From JAAAPF01 sp964481035 (GTDB lineage: Bacteria > Pseudomonadota > Alphaproteobacteria > Geminicoccales > Geminicoccaceae), in assembly GCA_964481035.1 (NCBI GenBank), contig CAYZSE010000003.1, forward strand, positions 1-56,838: 56,838 nt of DNA. The letters are read 5' to 3'. The translations under genes were made by a program, and so were the position numbers. Positions 19,515 through 28,027 of the stretch are shown here, piece by piece; the first letter of the stretch is position 1; each line of letters begins with the position of its first letter. The notes beneath the pieces were generated by a model, which was not told where the DNA came from, did no database searches, and saw only the letters and a program-made list of their open reading frames with translations.

Positions 19515-20497
19515 TGGAAGGCGCCTACCTCCAGGCGATCCTGCTCGCCGACAGCACCCTGCGGGTCGCCACCCCGCTGGTGCTGGCGGCGCTCGCCGGC
19601 CTTTTTGCCGAGCGCTCGGGCATCGCCGACATCGGCCTCGAGGGCAAGATGCTCGGCGCCGCCTTCGCCGCGGCCGCCACCGCCGCGGTCACTGGTAGCG
19701 CGTGGCTCGGCCTCGGTACCGGGATCGTCGTGGGCATCCTCCTGGCGCTTCTGCACGGCTTTGCCTGCATCACTCACAAGGGCGACCAGATCGTCTCGGG
19801 CGTCGCCATCAATATCGCCGTCGCCGGCCTCGCCCCGACCCTCGCCGACGCCTGGTTCGGCCAGGCCGGCCGCACGCCGCTGCTCGCCGGCGACGCCCGC
19901 TTCGCGCCGATCACCCTGCCCTTCGCCGAATCGCTCAGGGGCGTGCCCTATCTGGGCCCGCTCTACGCCGAGCTCGTCTCCGGCCACAACATCCTCGTCT
20001 ACGCCGCCCTCGCAGCGGTGCCGGCCGCGTGGTGGATGCTCTACCGGACGCGCTTCGGGCTCCGGGTGCGGGCGGTCGGCGAGAACCCGGCGGCGGTCGA
20101 CACCGCCGGCATCGGGGTCGAGCGCCTGCGCTACCATGCGCTCTTGGGCACGGGCGTGCTCTGCGGCATCGCCGGCGCCTATCTCTCGACCGCACACAAC
20201 GCCTCGTTCATCCGCGACATGACCGCCGGCAAGGGCTACCTCGCGCTCGCCGCGCTGATCTTCGCCAAGTGGCGGCCGGTGCCGACGCTCCTCGCCTGCC
20301 TCTTGTTCGCCTTCGCCGACGCCGTCCAGGTCCGCCTCCAGGGCATCGAGCTGCCGCTCGTCGGCGCGGTGCCGACCCAGGCGATCCAGGCGCTGCCCTA
20401 CGTCTTGACGGTGCTGCTGCTCGCGGGCTTCGTCGGCCGGGCGGTGGCGCCGGCGGCCATCGGCAAGCCCTACGTCAAGGAGCGCGGCAGTGGCTGA
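19514..20497 (+). CDS. ABC nucleoside-type permease, second subunit (NupQ/YufQ-like)
   Basis: 327 residues with eight or nine helices. Landmarks are RVATPLVLAALAGLFAERSG, IADIGLEGKMLGAAFAAA, HKGDQIVSGVAINI, VRAVGENPAAVDTAGIGVER and KGYLALAALIFAKWRP. It pairs with the previous subunit to form the membrane channel of a nucleoside importer. It overlaps the fused deaminase-phosphorylase gene by 8 bp, which ties transport to nucleoside breakdown. Confidence 0.9.
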   Translation: MEGAYLQAILLADSTLRVATPLVLAALAGLFAERSGIADIGLEGKMLGAAFAAAATAAVTGSAWLGLGTGIVVGILLALLHGFACITHKGDQIVSGVAINIAVAGLAPTLADAWFGQAGRTPLLAGDARFAPITLPFAESLRGVPYLGPLYAELVSGHNILVYAALAAVPAAWWMLYRTRFGLRVRAVGENPAAVDTAGIGVERLRYHALLGTGVLCGIAGAYLSTAHNASFIRDMTAGKGYLALAALIFAKWRPVPTLLACLLFAFADAVQVRLQGIELPLVGAVPTQAIQALPYVLTVLLLAGFVGRAVAPAAIGKPYVKERGSG

Positions 20498-21707
20498 CGA
20501 CCTCTTCGACGCCGCCAAGGCGGTGCGCGAGAAGGCCTACGCGCCCTATTCGGGCTTCAAGGTCGGCGCCGCGCTCAGGGCCGGTGACGGCCGCGTCTTC
20601 ACCGGCGCCAATGTCGAGAATGCGGCCTTTCCGCAGGGGCAGTGCGCCGAGGCGAGCGCCATCGGGGCGATGATCGCCGCCGGCGCTGTCCGCATCGCCG
20701 AGGTCTGCGTCGTCGCCGGCGGCGAGGCGCTGGTGTCGCCCTGCGGCGGCTGCCGCCAGCGGCTCGCCGAGTTCGCCGACGCCGGTGCTGCGGTCCATCT
20801 CGCGGGCCTCGACGGCGTCCGCACCAGCACGACGGTGGGCGCGCTGCTGCCGCTCGGCTTCGGCCCGGTCCACCTCGACGCGCCGGTGACGACCCGCCTG
20901 TCGGCGGTGGAACGCCTCGGCCGCCTCGCCGTCGGCGACGCGAGGATCGCCGTCGTCCTCGGCAGCGGGCTCAGCGGCTTCACCGACGCGCTCGGCGAGG
21001 TCGAGCGGGTGCCCTACGCCGAGCTCGAGGGCTTCCCAATGCCGAGCGTCGAGGGCCATGTCGGCGAGGTGGTGGCGGGCCGGCTCGCGGGCGTGCCGCT
21101 TTTGTGCCTGCGCGGCCGGGTTCATCTCTACGAGGGCGGGCCGATCCACGCCGTCAACGGGCCGATCCGCGCCCTGATGGCGCTCGGCGTCCGCTTGGTG
21201 GTGCTCACCAACGCCGCCGGCGCACTCGCCGACCGCCTCCGACCCGGCACGGTTGCGCTGATCGCCGATCACATCAACCTCATGGGCGCCAATCCGCTCA
21301 CCGGTCCGAACGACGACACCGTGGGCCCGCGCTTTTGCGACATGTCGGCGGTCTACGACCCCGAGCTGCGGGCACGGGCCAGGGCCGTGGCCGCGCGGCT
21401 CGGCATCGGCCTCGAGGAGGGCGTCTATCTCGCCACGCCCGGACCCTCGTTCGAGACGCCCGCGGAGATCCGCGCGTTTCAGGCTCTCGGCGCCGACCTG
21501 GTCGGCATGTCGACCGTGCCCGAGGCCATCTCGGCCCGCCACGCCGGGTTGCGCGTGCTGGGCTTCTCGGTGGTGACCAACAAGGCCGCGGGGCTCGGCA
21601 CCGCAACGCTGAGCCACGCGGAGACGTTGGCCCGAGCAGCGGTGGCCGGACGCGACCTCGCGCGGCTGCTGGAGGCCCTCGTGCCGGAGCTCGCCGATGC
21701 CCTTTGA
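20490..21707 (+). CDS. Cytidine deaminase - purine nucleoside phosphorylase fusion
   Basis: 405 residues in one uninterrupted frame. GTG start at 20490 with AAGGAG 7 nt upstream. Residues 1-~130 are a complete cytidine deaminase: FKVGAALRAGDG, GANVENAAFPQG, QCAEASAIG (Cys ligand and catalytic Glu) and SPCGGCRQRL (two Cys ligands), ending at FGPVHL. Residues ~145-405 are a complete trimeric-type purine nucleoside phosphorylase: VLGSGLSGF (phosphate loop), RGRVHLYEGG, VLTNAAGAL, GPSFETPAEIRAFQALGADL, GMSTVPEAI and VVTNKAAGL. The joint is about 15 residues. Predicted reactions are cytidine to uridine plus ammonia, and phosphorolysis of purine nucleosides. It overlaps its neighbours on both sides. 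Confidence 0.88.
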   Translation: MADDLFDAAKAVREKAYAPYSGFKVGAALRAGDGRVFTGANVENAAFPQGQCAEASAIGAMIAAGAVRIAEVCVVAGGEALVSPCGGCRQRLAEFADAGAAVHLAGLDGVRTSTTVGALLPLGFGPVHLDAPVTTRLSAVERLGRLAVGDARIAVVLGSGLSGFTDALGEVERVPYAELEGFPMPSVEGHVGEVVAGRLAGVPLLCLRGRVHLYEGGPIHAVNGPIRALMALGVRLVVLTNAAGALADRLRPGTVALIADHINLMGANPLTGPNDDTVGPRFCDMSAVYDPELRARARAVAARLGIGLEEGVYLATPGPSFETPAEIRAFQALGADLVGMSTVPEAISARHAGLRVLGFSVVTNKAAGLGTATLSHAETLARAAVAGRDLARLLEALVPELADAL

Positions 21708-22431
21708 AGCCGACTGCAACGCCGCCACCGCCCAGCGCCTCATGGCGTCCTTGGACCTGACCGCGCTCGGCGACGCCGAGAGCGAGGACGAGATCCGGCG
21801 CTTGTGCGAGGCGGCGCGCTTCGCCGGCTGCGCCGCCGTGTGCTTCTGGCCGCGCTTCATCGGCGTCGCCAAGCGCGCGCTGCGCGGCAGCTCGGTGCGC
21901 GTCGCCACGGTCGCCAACTTCCCCGCCGGCGCGGACGATCTCGGCCGAGCCGCCGACGAGACCCGCCGCGCCTTCGATGTCGGTGCCGACGAGGTCGACG
22001 TCGTCGCGCCCGTCGACGCGGTGCTCGCCGGCGATATCGGCCTCCTCGAGGAACTCGTCGAGCTGTGCGCGGTGCATCGTCCGCCCGAGGGCAGGCTCAA
22101 GGTCATCCTCGAGACCGGCAGGCTGCAGAGCCCCTCGATCATCACCGCCGCGGCCCGCGCCGCGGTCATGGGCGGCTGCGACATGCTCAAGACCTCGACC
22201 GGCAAGACGGCGGTGGGCGCCACCCCCGAGGCCGTGCGGACGCTCTTGGAGGTCATCGCCGAGGCGGGCGGTCGGGTCGGGATCAAGATCTCGGGCGGCG
22301 TGCGGACGCCCGAGCAGGCGGCGGGCTACCTCGCGCTCGTCGAGGAGCGGATGGGACCGGGCTGGGCCGTGCCCGCGACCTTCCGCATCGGCGCGTCGTC
22401 CCTTCTCGACGCGCTGCGCGCGCGGGGATAA
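21697..22431 (+). CDS. deoC: Deoxyribose-phosphate aldolase
   Basis: 244 residues. The Schiff-base lysine is in MLKTSTGK and the second catalytic lysine in IKISGGVRT; LDLTALG, VATVANFPAG and DEVDVVAPVDAV complete the barrel signatures. It splits 2-deoxyribose-5-phosphate into acetaldehyde and glyceraldehyde-3-phosphate, the exit of deoxynucleoside catabolism. It begins 11 bp before the end of the fused gene, with GGAG 7 nt before the ATG. Confidence 0.95.
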   Translation: MPFEADCNAATAQRLMASLDLTALGDAESEDEIRRLCEAARFAGCAAVCFWPRFIGVAKRALRGSSVRVATVANFPAGADDLGRAADETRRAFDVGADEVDVVAPVDAVLAGDIGLLEELVELCAVHRPPEGRLKVILETGRLQSPSIITAAARAAVMGGCDMLKTSTGKTAVGATPEAVRTLLEVIAEAGGRVGIKISGGVRTPEQAAGYLALVEERMGPGWAVPATFRIGASSLLDALRARG

Positions 22432-22464
22432 ACACGACACACGCCCATCAGCACAGGCGTCCCC

Positions 22465-23847
22465 ATGCTCGTCCAGGAGACCATCGCCCGCAAGCGGGAC
22501 CGGTTGAAGCTGTCGACGGACGAAGTCCGCGCGATCGTCGAGGGTATCGCCGACGGCTCGATCGCCGAGGCGCAGGTCGCGGCCTTCGCCATGGCCGTGG
22601 TCCTCAACGGCATGGACCGCGACGAGACGGTGGCGCTCACCCTCGCCATGCGCGACAGCGGGCGCAAGCTCGCCTGGGAGCTGCCGGGGCCGGTCGTCGA
22701 CAAGCACTCCACCGGCGGCGTCGGCGACAAGGTGAGCCTCGTGCTCGCGCCGGTGCTCGCCGCCTGCGGCGCCTTCGTGCCGATGATCTCCGGCCGTGGG
22801 CTCGGCCACACCGGCGGCACCCTCGACAAGCTCGAGGCGATCGCCGGCTATGACGTCTTTCCCGGCCTCGACCGTTTCAAGGCGACCGTCGCCGAGAACG
22901 GCTGTGCCATCGTCGGTGCGAGCGCCGACCTCGCGCCCGCGGATCGGCGGCTCTACGCGATCCGCGACGTCACCGCCACGGTCGAGAGCGTGCCGCTCAT
23001 CACCGCCTCGATCCTCGCCAAGAAGCTCGCCGCCGGGCTCGACGCGCTGGTCATGGACGTCAAGGTCGGCTCGGGCGCATTCCTGCCCTCGATCGGCGCC
23101 GCCCGCGAGCTAGCCACCAGCCTCGTCGAGGTCGCCGAGGGGGCGGGGCTGCCCTGCCGGGCGCTGATGACCGATATGAACCAATGCTTGGGCCGGACCG
23201 CCGGCAACGCGCTCGAGGTCGAAGAGGCCGTCGCCATGCTGCGGGGCGAGCCCGTCGACTGGCGGCTGGAGGAGGTGGTCGTCGCCCTTGCCGCCACCGC
23301 GCTTTTCCTCAGCGGCCTGGAGCCCGACGAGGACCGCGCCGCCGAGAGGGTTCAGCAAGCGCTCACCTCGGGCGCCGCCGCCGAGCGGTTCGCCCGCATG
23401 GTCGTGGCTCTGGGCGGCCCCGCCGATCTCGTCGACGCGCCGCGCCGGCATCTGTCGACGGCGCCGGTGACGGCGCCGGTCGCGAGCGCCGGTGCCGGTC
23501 ACGTCGCCGGCATCGACGTGCGTGCGTTGGGCTGGACCGTGGTCGAGCTCGGTGGTGGTCGCCGGCGCGTCGACGATCGGATCGACCCCGCCGTCGGCCT
23601 CAGCGAGGTGGCGGGCTTCGGCGACCAGGTCGCCGCCGGCGCACCGCTCGCGATGGTCCACGCCCGCAGCGAGGCGGCGGCCGCGGCGGCGTCCGAGCGC
23701 GTCCGCCGCGCCTTCGTGCTCGCCGAGGATCCGCCGCCGGCGCCGGACCTCTTCAAGCCGGTCGAGACCGAGGCCGCGCCGCGGCGGGCCGGCGAGCCGG
23801 CGGCGCGCCCGGTGCCGCGCCGCTTCGGCAATCGGCGCCGTCGCTGA
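22465..23847 (+). CDS. deoA: Thymidine phosphorylase
   Basis: 460 residues. The glycosyltransferase family 3 signatures are VDKHSTGGVGDKVSLVLAP, MISGRGLGHTGGTLDKLEAI and MDVKVGSGAFLP, with the C-terminal pyrimidine-phosphorylase domain from about 345. It releases thymine and deoxyribose-1-phosphate. The last ~25 residues (Arg/Pro/Ala-rich) extend beyond the usual length. Third catabolic gene of the operon, 33 bp after deoC and 3 bp from the end of a convergent MFS gene. Confidence 0.95.
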   Translation: MLVQETIARKRDRLKLSTDEVRAIVEGIADGSIAEAQVAAFAMAVVLNGMDRDETVALTLAMRDSGRKLAWELPGPVVDKHSTGGVGDKVSLVLAPVLAACGAFVPMISGRGLGHTGGTLDKLEAIAGYDVFPGLDRFKATVAENGCAIVGASADLAPADRRLYAIRDVTATVESVPLITASILAKKLAAGLDALVMDVKVGSGAFLPSIGAARELATSLVEVAEGAGLPCRALMTDMNQCLGRTAGNALEVEEAVAMLRGEPVDWRLEEVVVALAATALFLSGLEPDEDRAAERVQQALTSGAAAERFARMVVALGGPADLVDAPRRHLSTAPVTAPVASAGAGHVAGIDVRALGWTVVELGGGRRRVDDRIDPAVGLSEVAGFGDQVAAGAPLAMVHARSEAAAAAASERVRRAFVLAEDPPPAPDLFKPVETEAAPRRAGEPAARPVPRRFGNRRRR

Positions 23848-23850
23848 GCC

Positions 23851-25107
23851 TCAATCGGCGCCACGCGGTCGAGGGTCGTCCTCGAGCAGCGCGCGGGTTG
23901 CCAGCAGCCGGCGCCCGAGCCAGAGAACGGCGAGCAGGCTGACGGCACCACCCGCGAGCCACGGGGCCGCGAGCCCGACGAGATCGCCCGCGAGCCCCAT
24001 GAGAAGCGCCCCCGTCGCCGGCCCGGCGCGGAAGATCACGCCGTAGAGCGACATGACGCGGCCGAGCATGGCTTCGTCGACGACGCGCTGGGTGAGCGTC
24101 TGGCTCGCGACGCCCGCTACGGCGATCGCGAAGCCGCTGACGACGACGCAGGCGAACGAGGTGGCGAGGTCCGGGGCGAGCGCGAGACCGATGAGGCTGA
24201 CGGCGGAGAGCGCATGGCCGCCGACGACGACGCGGGTGAGCCCGACGGCGCCCGGGCGCTGGATGAGCCAAAGTGCGGCGAGGATCGCGCCGAGCCCGAT
24301 GCCCGCCGACAGCAGGGCGAGCCCGGTGGCACCGCGCTCGAGCACCTGGGCGCTGTAGGCCGGCAAGAGCTCGATATAGCTGCGCATGAAGACGCCGAGG
24401 ATCAGCATCAGCACGAGGATCGGGGCGAGCCCCGCCTGCGCCGCGGCGTAGCGCAGGCCGGCGGCGACGTCGCGCAGCAGGCCCGGGCGCGCGCTCTTCG
24501 CAGGTCCGGGGGGAGCGACGTGGATGCGGCGAATGACCGCCAGGAAGAAGGCGGAGGAGAGCGCGTCGAAGACGAAGACGGCCTCGACGCCGACGGTGAC
24601 GATGAGCAGGCCCGCGAGGGACGGGCCGATGAACCGGGCGAGGTTGAAGACGATGGCGTTGATGGCGATGGCGGATGGCAGGTCGTCGCGGCGCACGAGC
24701 GCGCGGGTGAGCGCCATGCGCGAGGGCTGCTTGAAGCCCATCGTCAGGCCGTTGAGGAGGACGAGGAGGACGAGCAGCCCGATGCCGAGCCCGTCGGTCG
24801 CGCTGGCGAGCGCGAGGGTGCCGACGAGAACGATCGAGACGACCTGTGTCACCCGCACGATGGCGAGCCGCGAGCGACGATCGGCGACGGCGCCGGCGAT
24901 GGGGGTGACGAGGATCGTCGGGAACAGATCGGCGAAGGCGACCAGCCCGACCCAGAACGCCGACTGCGTCAGCTCCCAGGCGAGCCAGCCGACGCCGATC
25001 CGCAGGCCCCACATGCCGACGAGCGACATGCCGTTGCCGGCGGTGAAGCGCGCGAAGTCCTCGTTGGCGAAGGCGCGACGGAAATTGGCGTAGCCGCGGT
25101 TGAGCAC
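23851..25107 (-). CDS. MFS exporter, EntS/MFS_3-like
   Basis: 418 residues with twelve hydrophobic segments. FARFTAGNGMSLVGMWGLRI, GWLAWELTQSAFWVGLVAFA, ADRRSRLAIVRVTQ and GLTMGFKQPSRMALTRALV match the MFS_3 group that includes the enterobactin exporter EntS and macrolide pumps. The substrate is unknown. It is transcribed toward deoA with 3 bp between the stop codons. Confidence 0.87.
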   Translation of the reverse strand: MLNRGYANFRRAFANEDFARFTAGNGMSLVGMWGLRIGVGWLAWELTQSAFWVGLVAFADLFPTILVTPIAGAVADRRSRLAIVRVTQVVSIVLVGTLALASATDGLGIGLLVLLVLLNGLTMGFKQPSRMALTRALVRRDDLPSAIAINAIVFNLARFIGPSLAGLLIVTVGVEAVFVFDALSSAFFLAVIRRIHVAPPGPAKSARPGLLRDVAAGLRYAAAQAGLAPILVLMLILGVFMRSYIELLPAYSAQVLERGATGLALLSAGIGLGAILAALWLIQRPGAVGLTRVVVGGHALSAVSLIGLALAPDLATSFACVVVSGFAIAVAGVASQTLTQRVVDEAMLGRVMSLYGVIFRAGPATGALLMGLAGDLVGLAAPWLAGGAVSLLAVLWLGRRLLATRALLEDDPRPRGAD

Positions 25108-25222
25108 TCGATCCTCGACCCTGATCCGCGGCCGAGCGTAGAGCCGTTGCCCATCGAGCAGAATGGCCGACAGGATTGCCGGCGCATGCCAGCGATGCGC
25201 GGCGCGCGCGACCGGCGGTGCC

Positions 25223-26200
25223 TCAGTGCAGCGCCGGCCGCTTGAGGAAGTCGTCGCGATCGGCGGAGGTCACCACCACCTGCATCGGGCGGCCGTCGCG
25301 GACGAGCGTGAGCGGCACGTCGGTGCCGGCGGGACCGAGCCGCCACATCGTCCGATACAGGTCGGCGAGGCTCTCGACCGGCATGCCGGCGACCTCGACC
25401 ACGACGTCGCCGGCGTCGATGCCGCTCTGGGCGGCCGGCCCGGTATCCGCGGTCGCGGTGATCTGGATGCCCTCGTCGGTCTCGGCGGGATAGAAGCCGA
25501 GCCACGGCCGCGGTGTTCGCCGGACGCGGCCGAAGTGCAAGAGCTCGTCGAGGATCGGCGGCAACAGGTCGGCTGGCACGAACATGTTGCCGCCCTGGGT
25601 TTGCCCGCTCGCGGTCGTCGTCTGGACCAGGAGCGAGCCGATGCCGAGGAGCTTGCCGGTCTCGTCGAGCATCCCCGTGCCGCTCCAGCGCGGATGCGCC
25701 GGCACGGTGAAGAGCGCCTGCTCCAAGAGATACTCCCAATAGCCGGCGAACTCCCGCTTGGCCGCGAGGCGCGACTTGAGCGCGTTGTCGCGCCCGCCGG
25801 CCCCGGCGATGATGACCGGGCTACCGACCTGCGCGCCCGCCGCGGCGGCGATCTCCAGCGCCGGCACCTCGAGGCGGCCGAGGGCCTGGATCAAGCCGAA
25901 GCCCGTGGCCTGATCGTAGGCGACGACGTCGCCCGGCACCGCTTCGCCCGCATTGGTCGTGAGCCACACGCTCGCCGCCTCGGTCACGAGGTAGCCGATG
26001 GTCAGCACCAGGCCGCGGTCGTTGATGACGACCCCCGAGCCGCGGCGGTCGGTCCCGAGCGGCTCGGCGGTGAACGCGTCCGCGGGCACGTCCGCGCGAA
26101 GCCCGACCACGGCGTCGAGGGTCCGCTCGAGATCGAAACCCGAGGCGGCCGGGTCGGGCCGCGCCGCCTCGGGGATCCTGCCGTCGTCCAGTTCGGCCAT
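25223..26200 (-). CDS. HtrA-like protein with PDZ domain, catalytic triad degenerate
   Basis: 325 residues. ATG 26200 follows GGAGG at 8-9 nt. A trypsin-like domain (about 30-220) is followed by a PDZ domain (about 230-320: RPWLGFYPAETDEGI, SGIDAGDVVVEVAG). At the His position the usual TNNHV is TIGYLV. At the Asp position TDLAV is TGFGLI. At the Ser position GNSGG is WSGTG. His and Asp are thus replaced, and Ser is uncertain. No signal peptide is evident, which is also unlike periplasmic DegP. It is likely a peptide-binding pseudoprotease. Confidence 0.75.
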   Translation of the reverse strand: MAELDDGRIPEAARPDPAASGFDLERTLDAVVGLRADVPADAFTAEPLGTDRRGSGVVINDRGLVLTIGYLVTEAASVWLTTNAGEAVPGDVVAYDQATGFGLIQALGRLEVPALEIAAAAGAQVGSPVIIAGAGGRDNALKSRLAAKREFAGYWEYLLEQALFTVPAHPRWSGTGMLDETGKLLGIGSLLVQTTTASGQTQGGNMFVPADLLPPILDELLHFGRVRRTPRPWLGFYPAETDEGIQITATADTGPAAQSGIDAGDVVVEVAGMPVESLADLYRTMWRLGPAGTDVPLTLVRDGRPMQVVVTSADRDDFLKRPALH

Positions 26201-26273
26201 GGCCGGCCCCTCCAAGGTCGTGGCTACGTCTCGAACTTCAGACGGCGAGGGCCCGGGGTCAAGGGCAGCGCGG

Positions 26274-27215
26274 TCAGGGCGCCACCCCGATGTCGACCGC
26301 GTAGTCGGCGACGGGGCGTGGCGCGTCGATCAGGCCGTGCTCGGCGAGAAACGCCGCGAAACGGCGGTAGCGGCCGCTGTCGAGAGCCGCGGGCGCGAGA
26401 GCCAGCCGCGGCACCGTGTCGAGCCAGGCTCGACGGTTGAGCTCGTCGTCGAGCTCTGCGCCCGACTCCTTGAACAACTCCCAGCCCGCCTCGGGATGGT
26501 TGACCAGCCAGAGCGTCGCGGCCTCGACGGCGGCGAGAAAGCGCGCGAGCCGATCGTCGCCCAAAAGCTCGGGACGGGTGACGTAGACCAGCTCGTCATA
26601 GGCGGGCACCCCTTCCTCCTCGGGGTAGAAGGCACGGCCCGGCCGGCCCACGATGTCCATCTGGTTGAGCTCGAAATTGCGGAACGCGCCGATCACGGCG
26701 TCGACCCGGCCGGCGATGAGCGCGGGCGAGAGCGAGAAGTTGACGTTGACGAGCTCGACGTCGGCGAGGCCGAGCCCGTAAGGCGCGAGCATCGTGCCCA
26801 GGAGCGCCTCCTCGAAACCGCCCACCGAATAGCCGATCTTGCGGCCCTCGAGGTCGGCCAGGGCGGCGATGGGGCCGTCGTCGAGAACGACGAGTGAATT
26901 GAGCGGCGTCGCCACCAGTGTGCCGAAGCGCACGAGCGGCAGGCCGGCGTTCACCTGCAGGTGCAGCTGCGGCTGATAGGAGACCGCGATCTCGGCCTGA
27001 CCCGCCGCCACCAGCTTCGGCGGGTCGTTGGGATCGGCCGGCGCGATCAGCTCGACCTCGAGCCCGTGCTCGGCAAAGTCGCCACGATCGCGGGCGACGA
27101 TCAGCGGCGCGTGATCCGGGTTCACGAACCAGTCGAGCAGGACCGTGAGGCGGTCCTGGGCAAGGGCCGGCGAGGCGATGAGCAGGCTGGCTGCGAGCGC
27201 GGCGGGACCGATCAT
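26274..27215 (-). CDS. ABC transporter substrate-binding protein, NMT1/ThiY family
   Basis: 313 residues with a signal peptide (MIGPAALAASLLIASPALAQ). The mature protein starts DRLTVLLDWFVNPDHAPLIV and continues with RGDFAEHGLEVELIAPADP and KLVAAGQAEIAVSYQPQL, the ThiY pattern. ThiY binds N-formyl-4-amino-5-aminomethyl-2-methylpyrimidine, a thiamine breakdown product, in the periplasm. It is the last gene of the thiamine operon; its ATG overlaps the TGA of the permease gene. Confidence 0.88.
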   Translation of the reverse strand: MIGPAALAASLLIASPALAQDRLTVLLDWFVNPDHAPLIVARDRGDFAEHGLEVELIAPADPNDPPKLVAAGQAEIAVSYQPQLHLQVNAGLPLVRFGTLVATPLNSLVVLDDGPIAALADLEGRKIGYSVGGFEEALLGTMLAPYGLGLADVELVNVNFSLSPALIAGRVDAVIGAFRNFELNQMDIVGRPGRAFYPEEEGVPAYDELVYVTRPELLGDDRLARFLAAVEAATLWLVNHPEAGWELFKESGAELDDELNRRAWLDTVPRLALAPAALDSGRYRRFAAFLAEHGLIDAPRPVADYAVDIGVAP

Positions 27216-28027
27216 GGGTGCGGGGTCTCCTGGAGGTCGTCGAAGGTCTCCGCCTGCCAGGGGGCGAGGCGGCCGGCCAGCCGGTCGACGGCGGCGTAGA
27301 GGGCGAGCGCGATGGCGGCGAGGACCACCAGCGCCGCGAACATGAGGTCGATCTGCATCCGGGCGTTGGCGTGCAGCATGAGGTAGCCGAGCCCGCGGCT
27401 CGCCCCGACCCACTCGCCGACGACCGCGCCGATCGGCGCGATCGCGGCGGCGACGCGCAGCCCCGATGCGAGCGCCGGCAGCGCCGCCGGCAGGCGCAGG
27501 AGCCGCAGCCGCTGCCACGGCGAGGCGCCGGCGAGGGTGGCGAGGTCCAAGAGCCCACGATCGCACCGCTTGAGGCCGTCGTAGAGCGTGACGGTCAGCG
27601 GGAAGTAGATGATGAGCACCGCCATCGCGATCTTCGACGCCGGGCCATAGCCGAGCCAGAGGACCAGGATCGGGGCGAGCGCGAACACCGGCAACGCCTG
27701 GCTCACCACCAGCGGCGGCAGAAGCCAGCGGCGCGCCGGCGCCCAGGCGGCGAGGCCGAGCCCCGTCGCCGCGCCGAGCGCGGTGGCGAGGACGAGGCCC
27801 GCGAGGATCTCGGTGCCGGTCACGAGCGCGTGCTCGACCAGGAGCGGCGTGTGCTCGGCGATCGCCCGGCCGACCGCTGCGGGGCCGGGCAGGATGAACG
27901 GGGGCACGCCGGTCGCCCGCACGAGCAGCTCCCAGGCGGCGAGCAGGCCCAGGACCGTGACCAGCGGCCGATGCCAGCCGCGCAGGTCGAGGCGTGGGGC
28001 GGGTCGGGGCAGGCGGTCAGCGCGCAG
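27212..28027 (-). CDS. ABC transporter permease, ThiX-like
   Basis: About 271 residues, six helices, BPD_transp_1 family. VSQALPVFALAPILVLWLGY, IYFPLTVTLYDGLKR and the EAA loop ATLAGASPWQRLRLLRLPAA are clear. It probably forms the membrane channel for the ThiY-like receptor. No ATG, GTG or TTG lies in a suitable place; the frame runs back into the end of tenA. The given 5' end (a CTG codon, about 10 nt before the tenA stop) is a guess. No ATPase (ThiZ) gene is in the window. Confidence 0.82.
   Translation of the reverse strand: MRADRLPRPAPRLDLRGWHRPLVTVLGLLAAWELLVRATGVPPFILPGPAAVGRAIAEHTPLLVEHALVTGTEILAGLVLATALGAATGLGLAAWAPARRWLLPPLVVSQALPVFALAPILVLWLGYGPASKIAMAVLIIYFPLTVTLYDGLKRCDRGLLDLATLAGASPWQRLRLLRLPAALPALASGLRVAAAIAPIGAVVGEWVGASRGLGYLMLHANARMQIDLMFAALVVLAAIALALYAAVDRLAGRLAPWQAETFDDLQETPHP

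Noticed and set aside
26274..27566. Long version of the ThiY-like receptor (430 residues)
   Set aside because: The extension runs through the permease gene in another frame; the signal peptide starts at ATG 27215.
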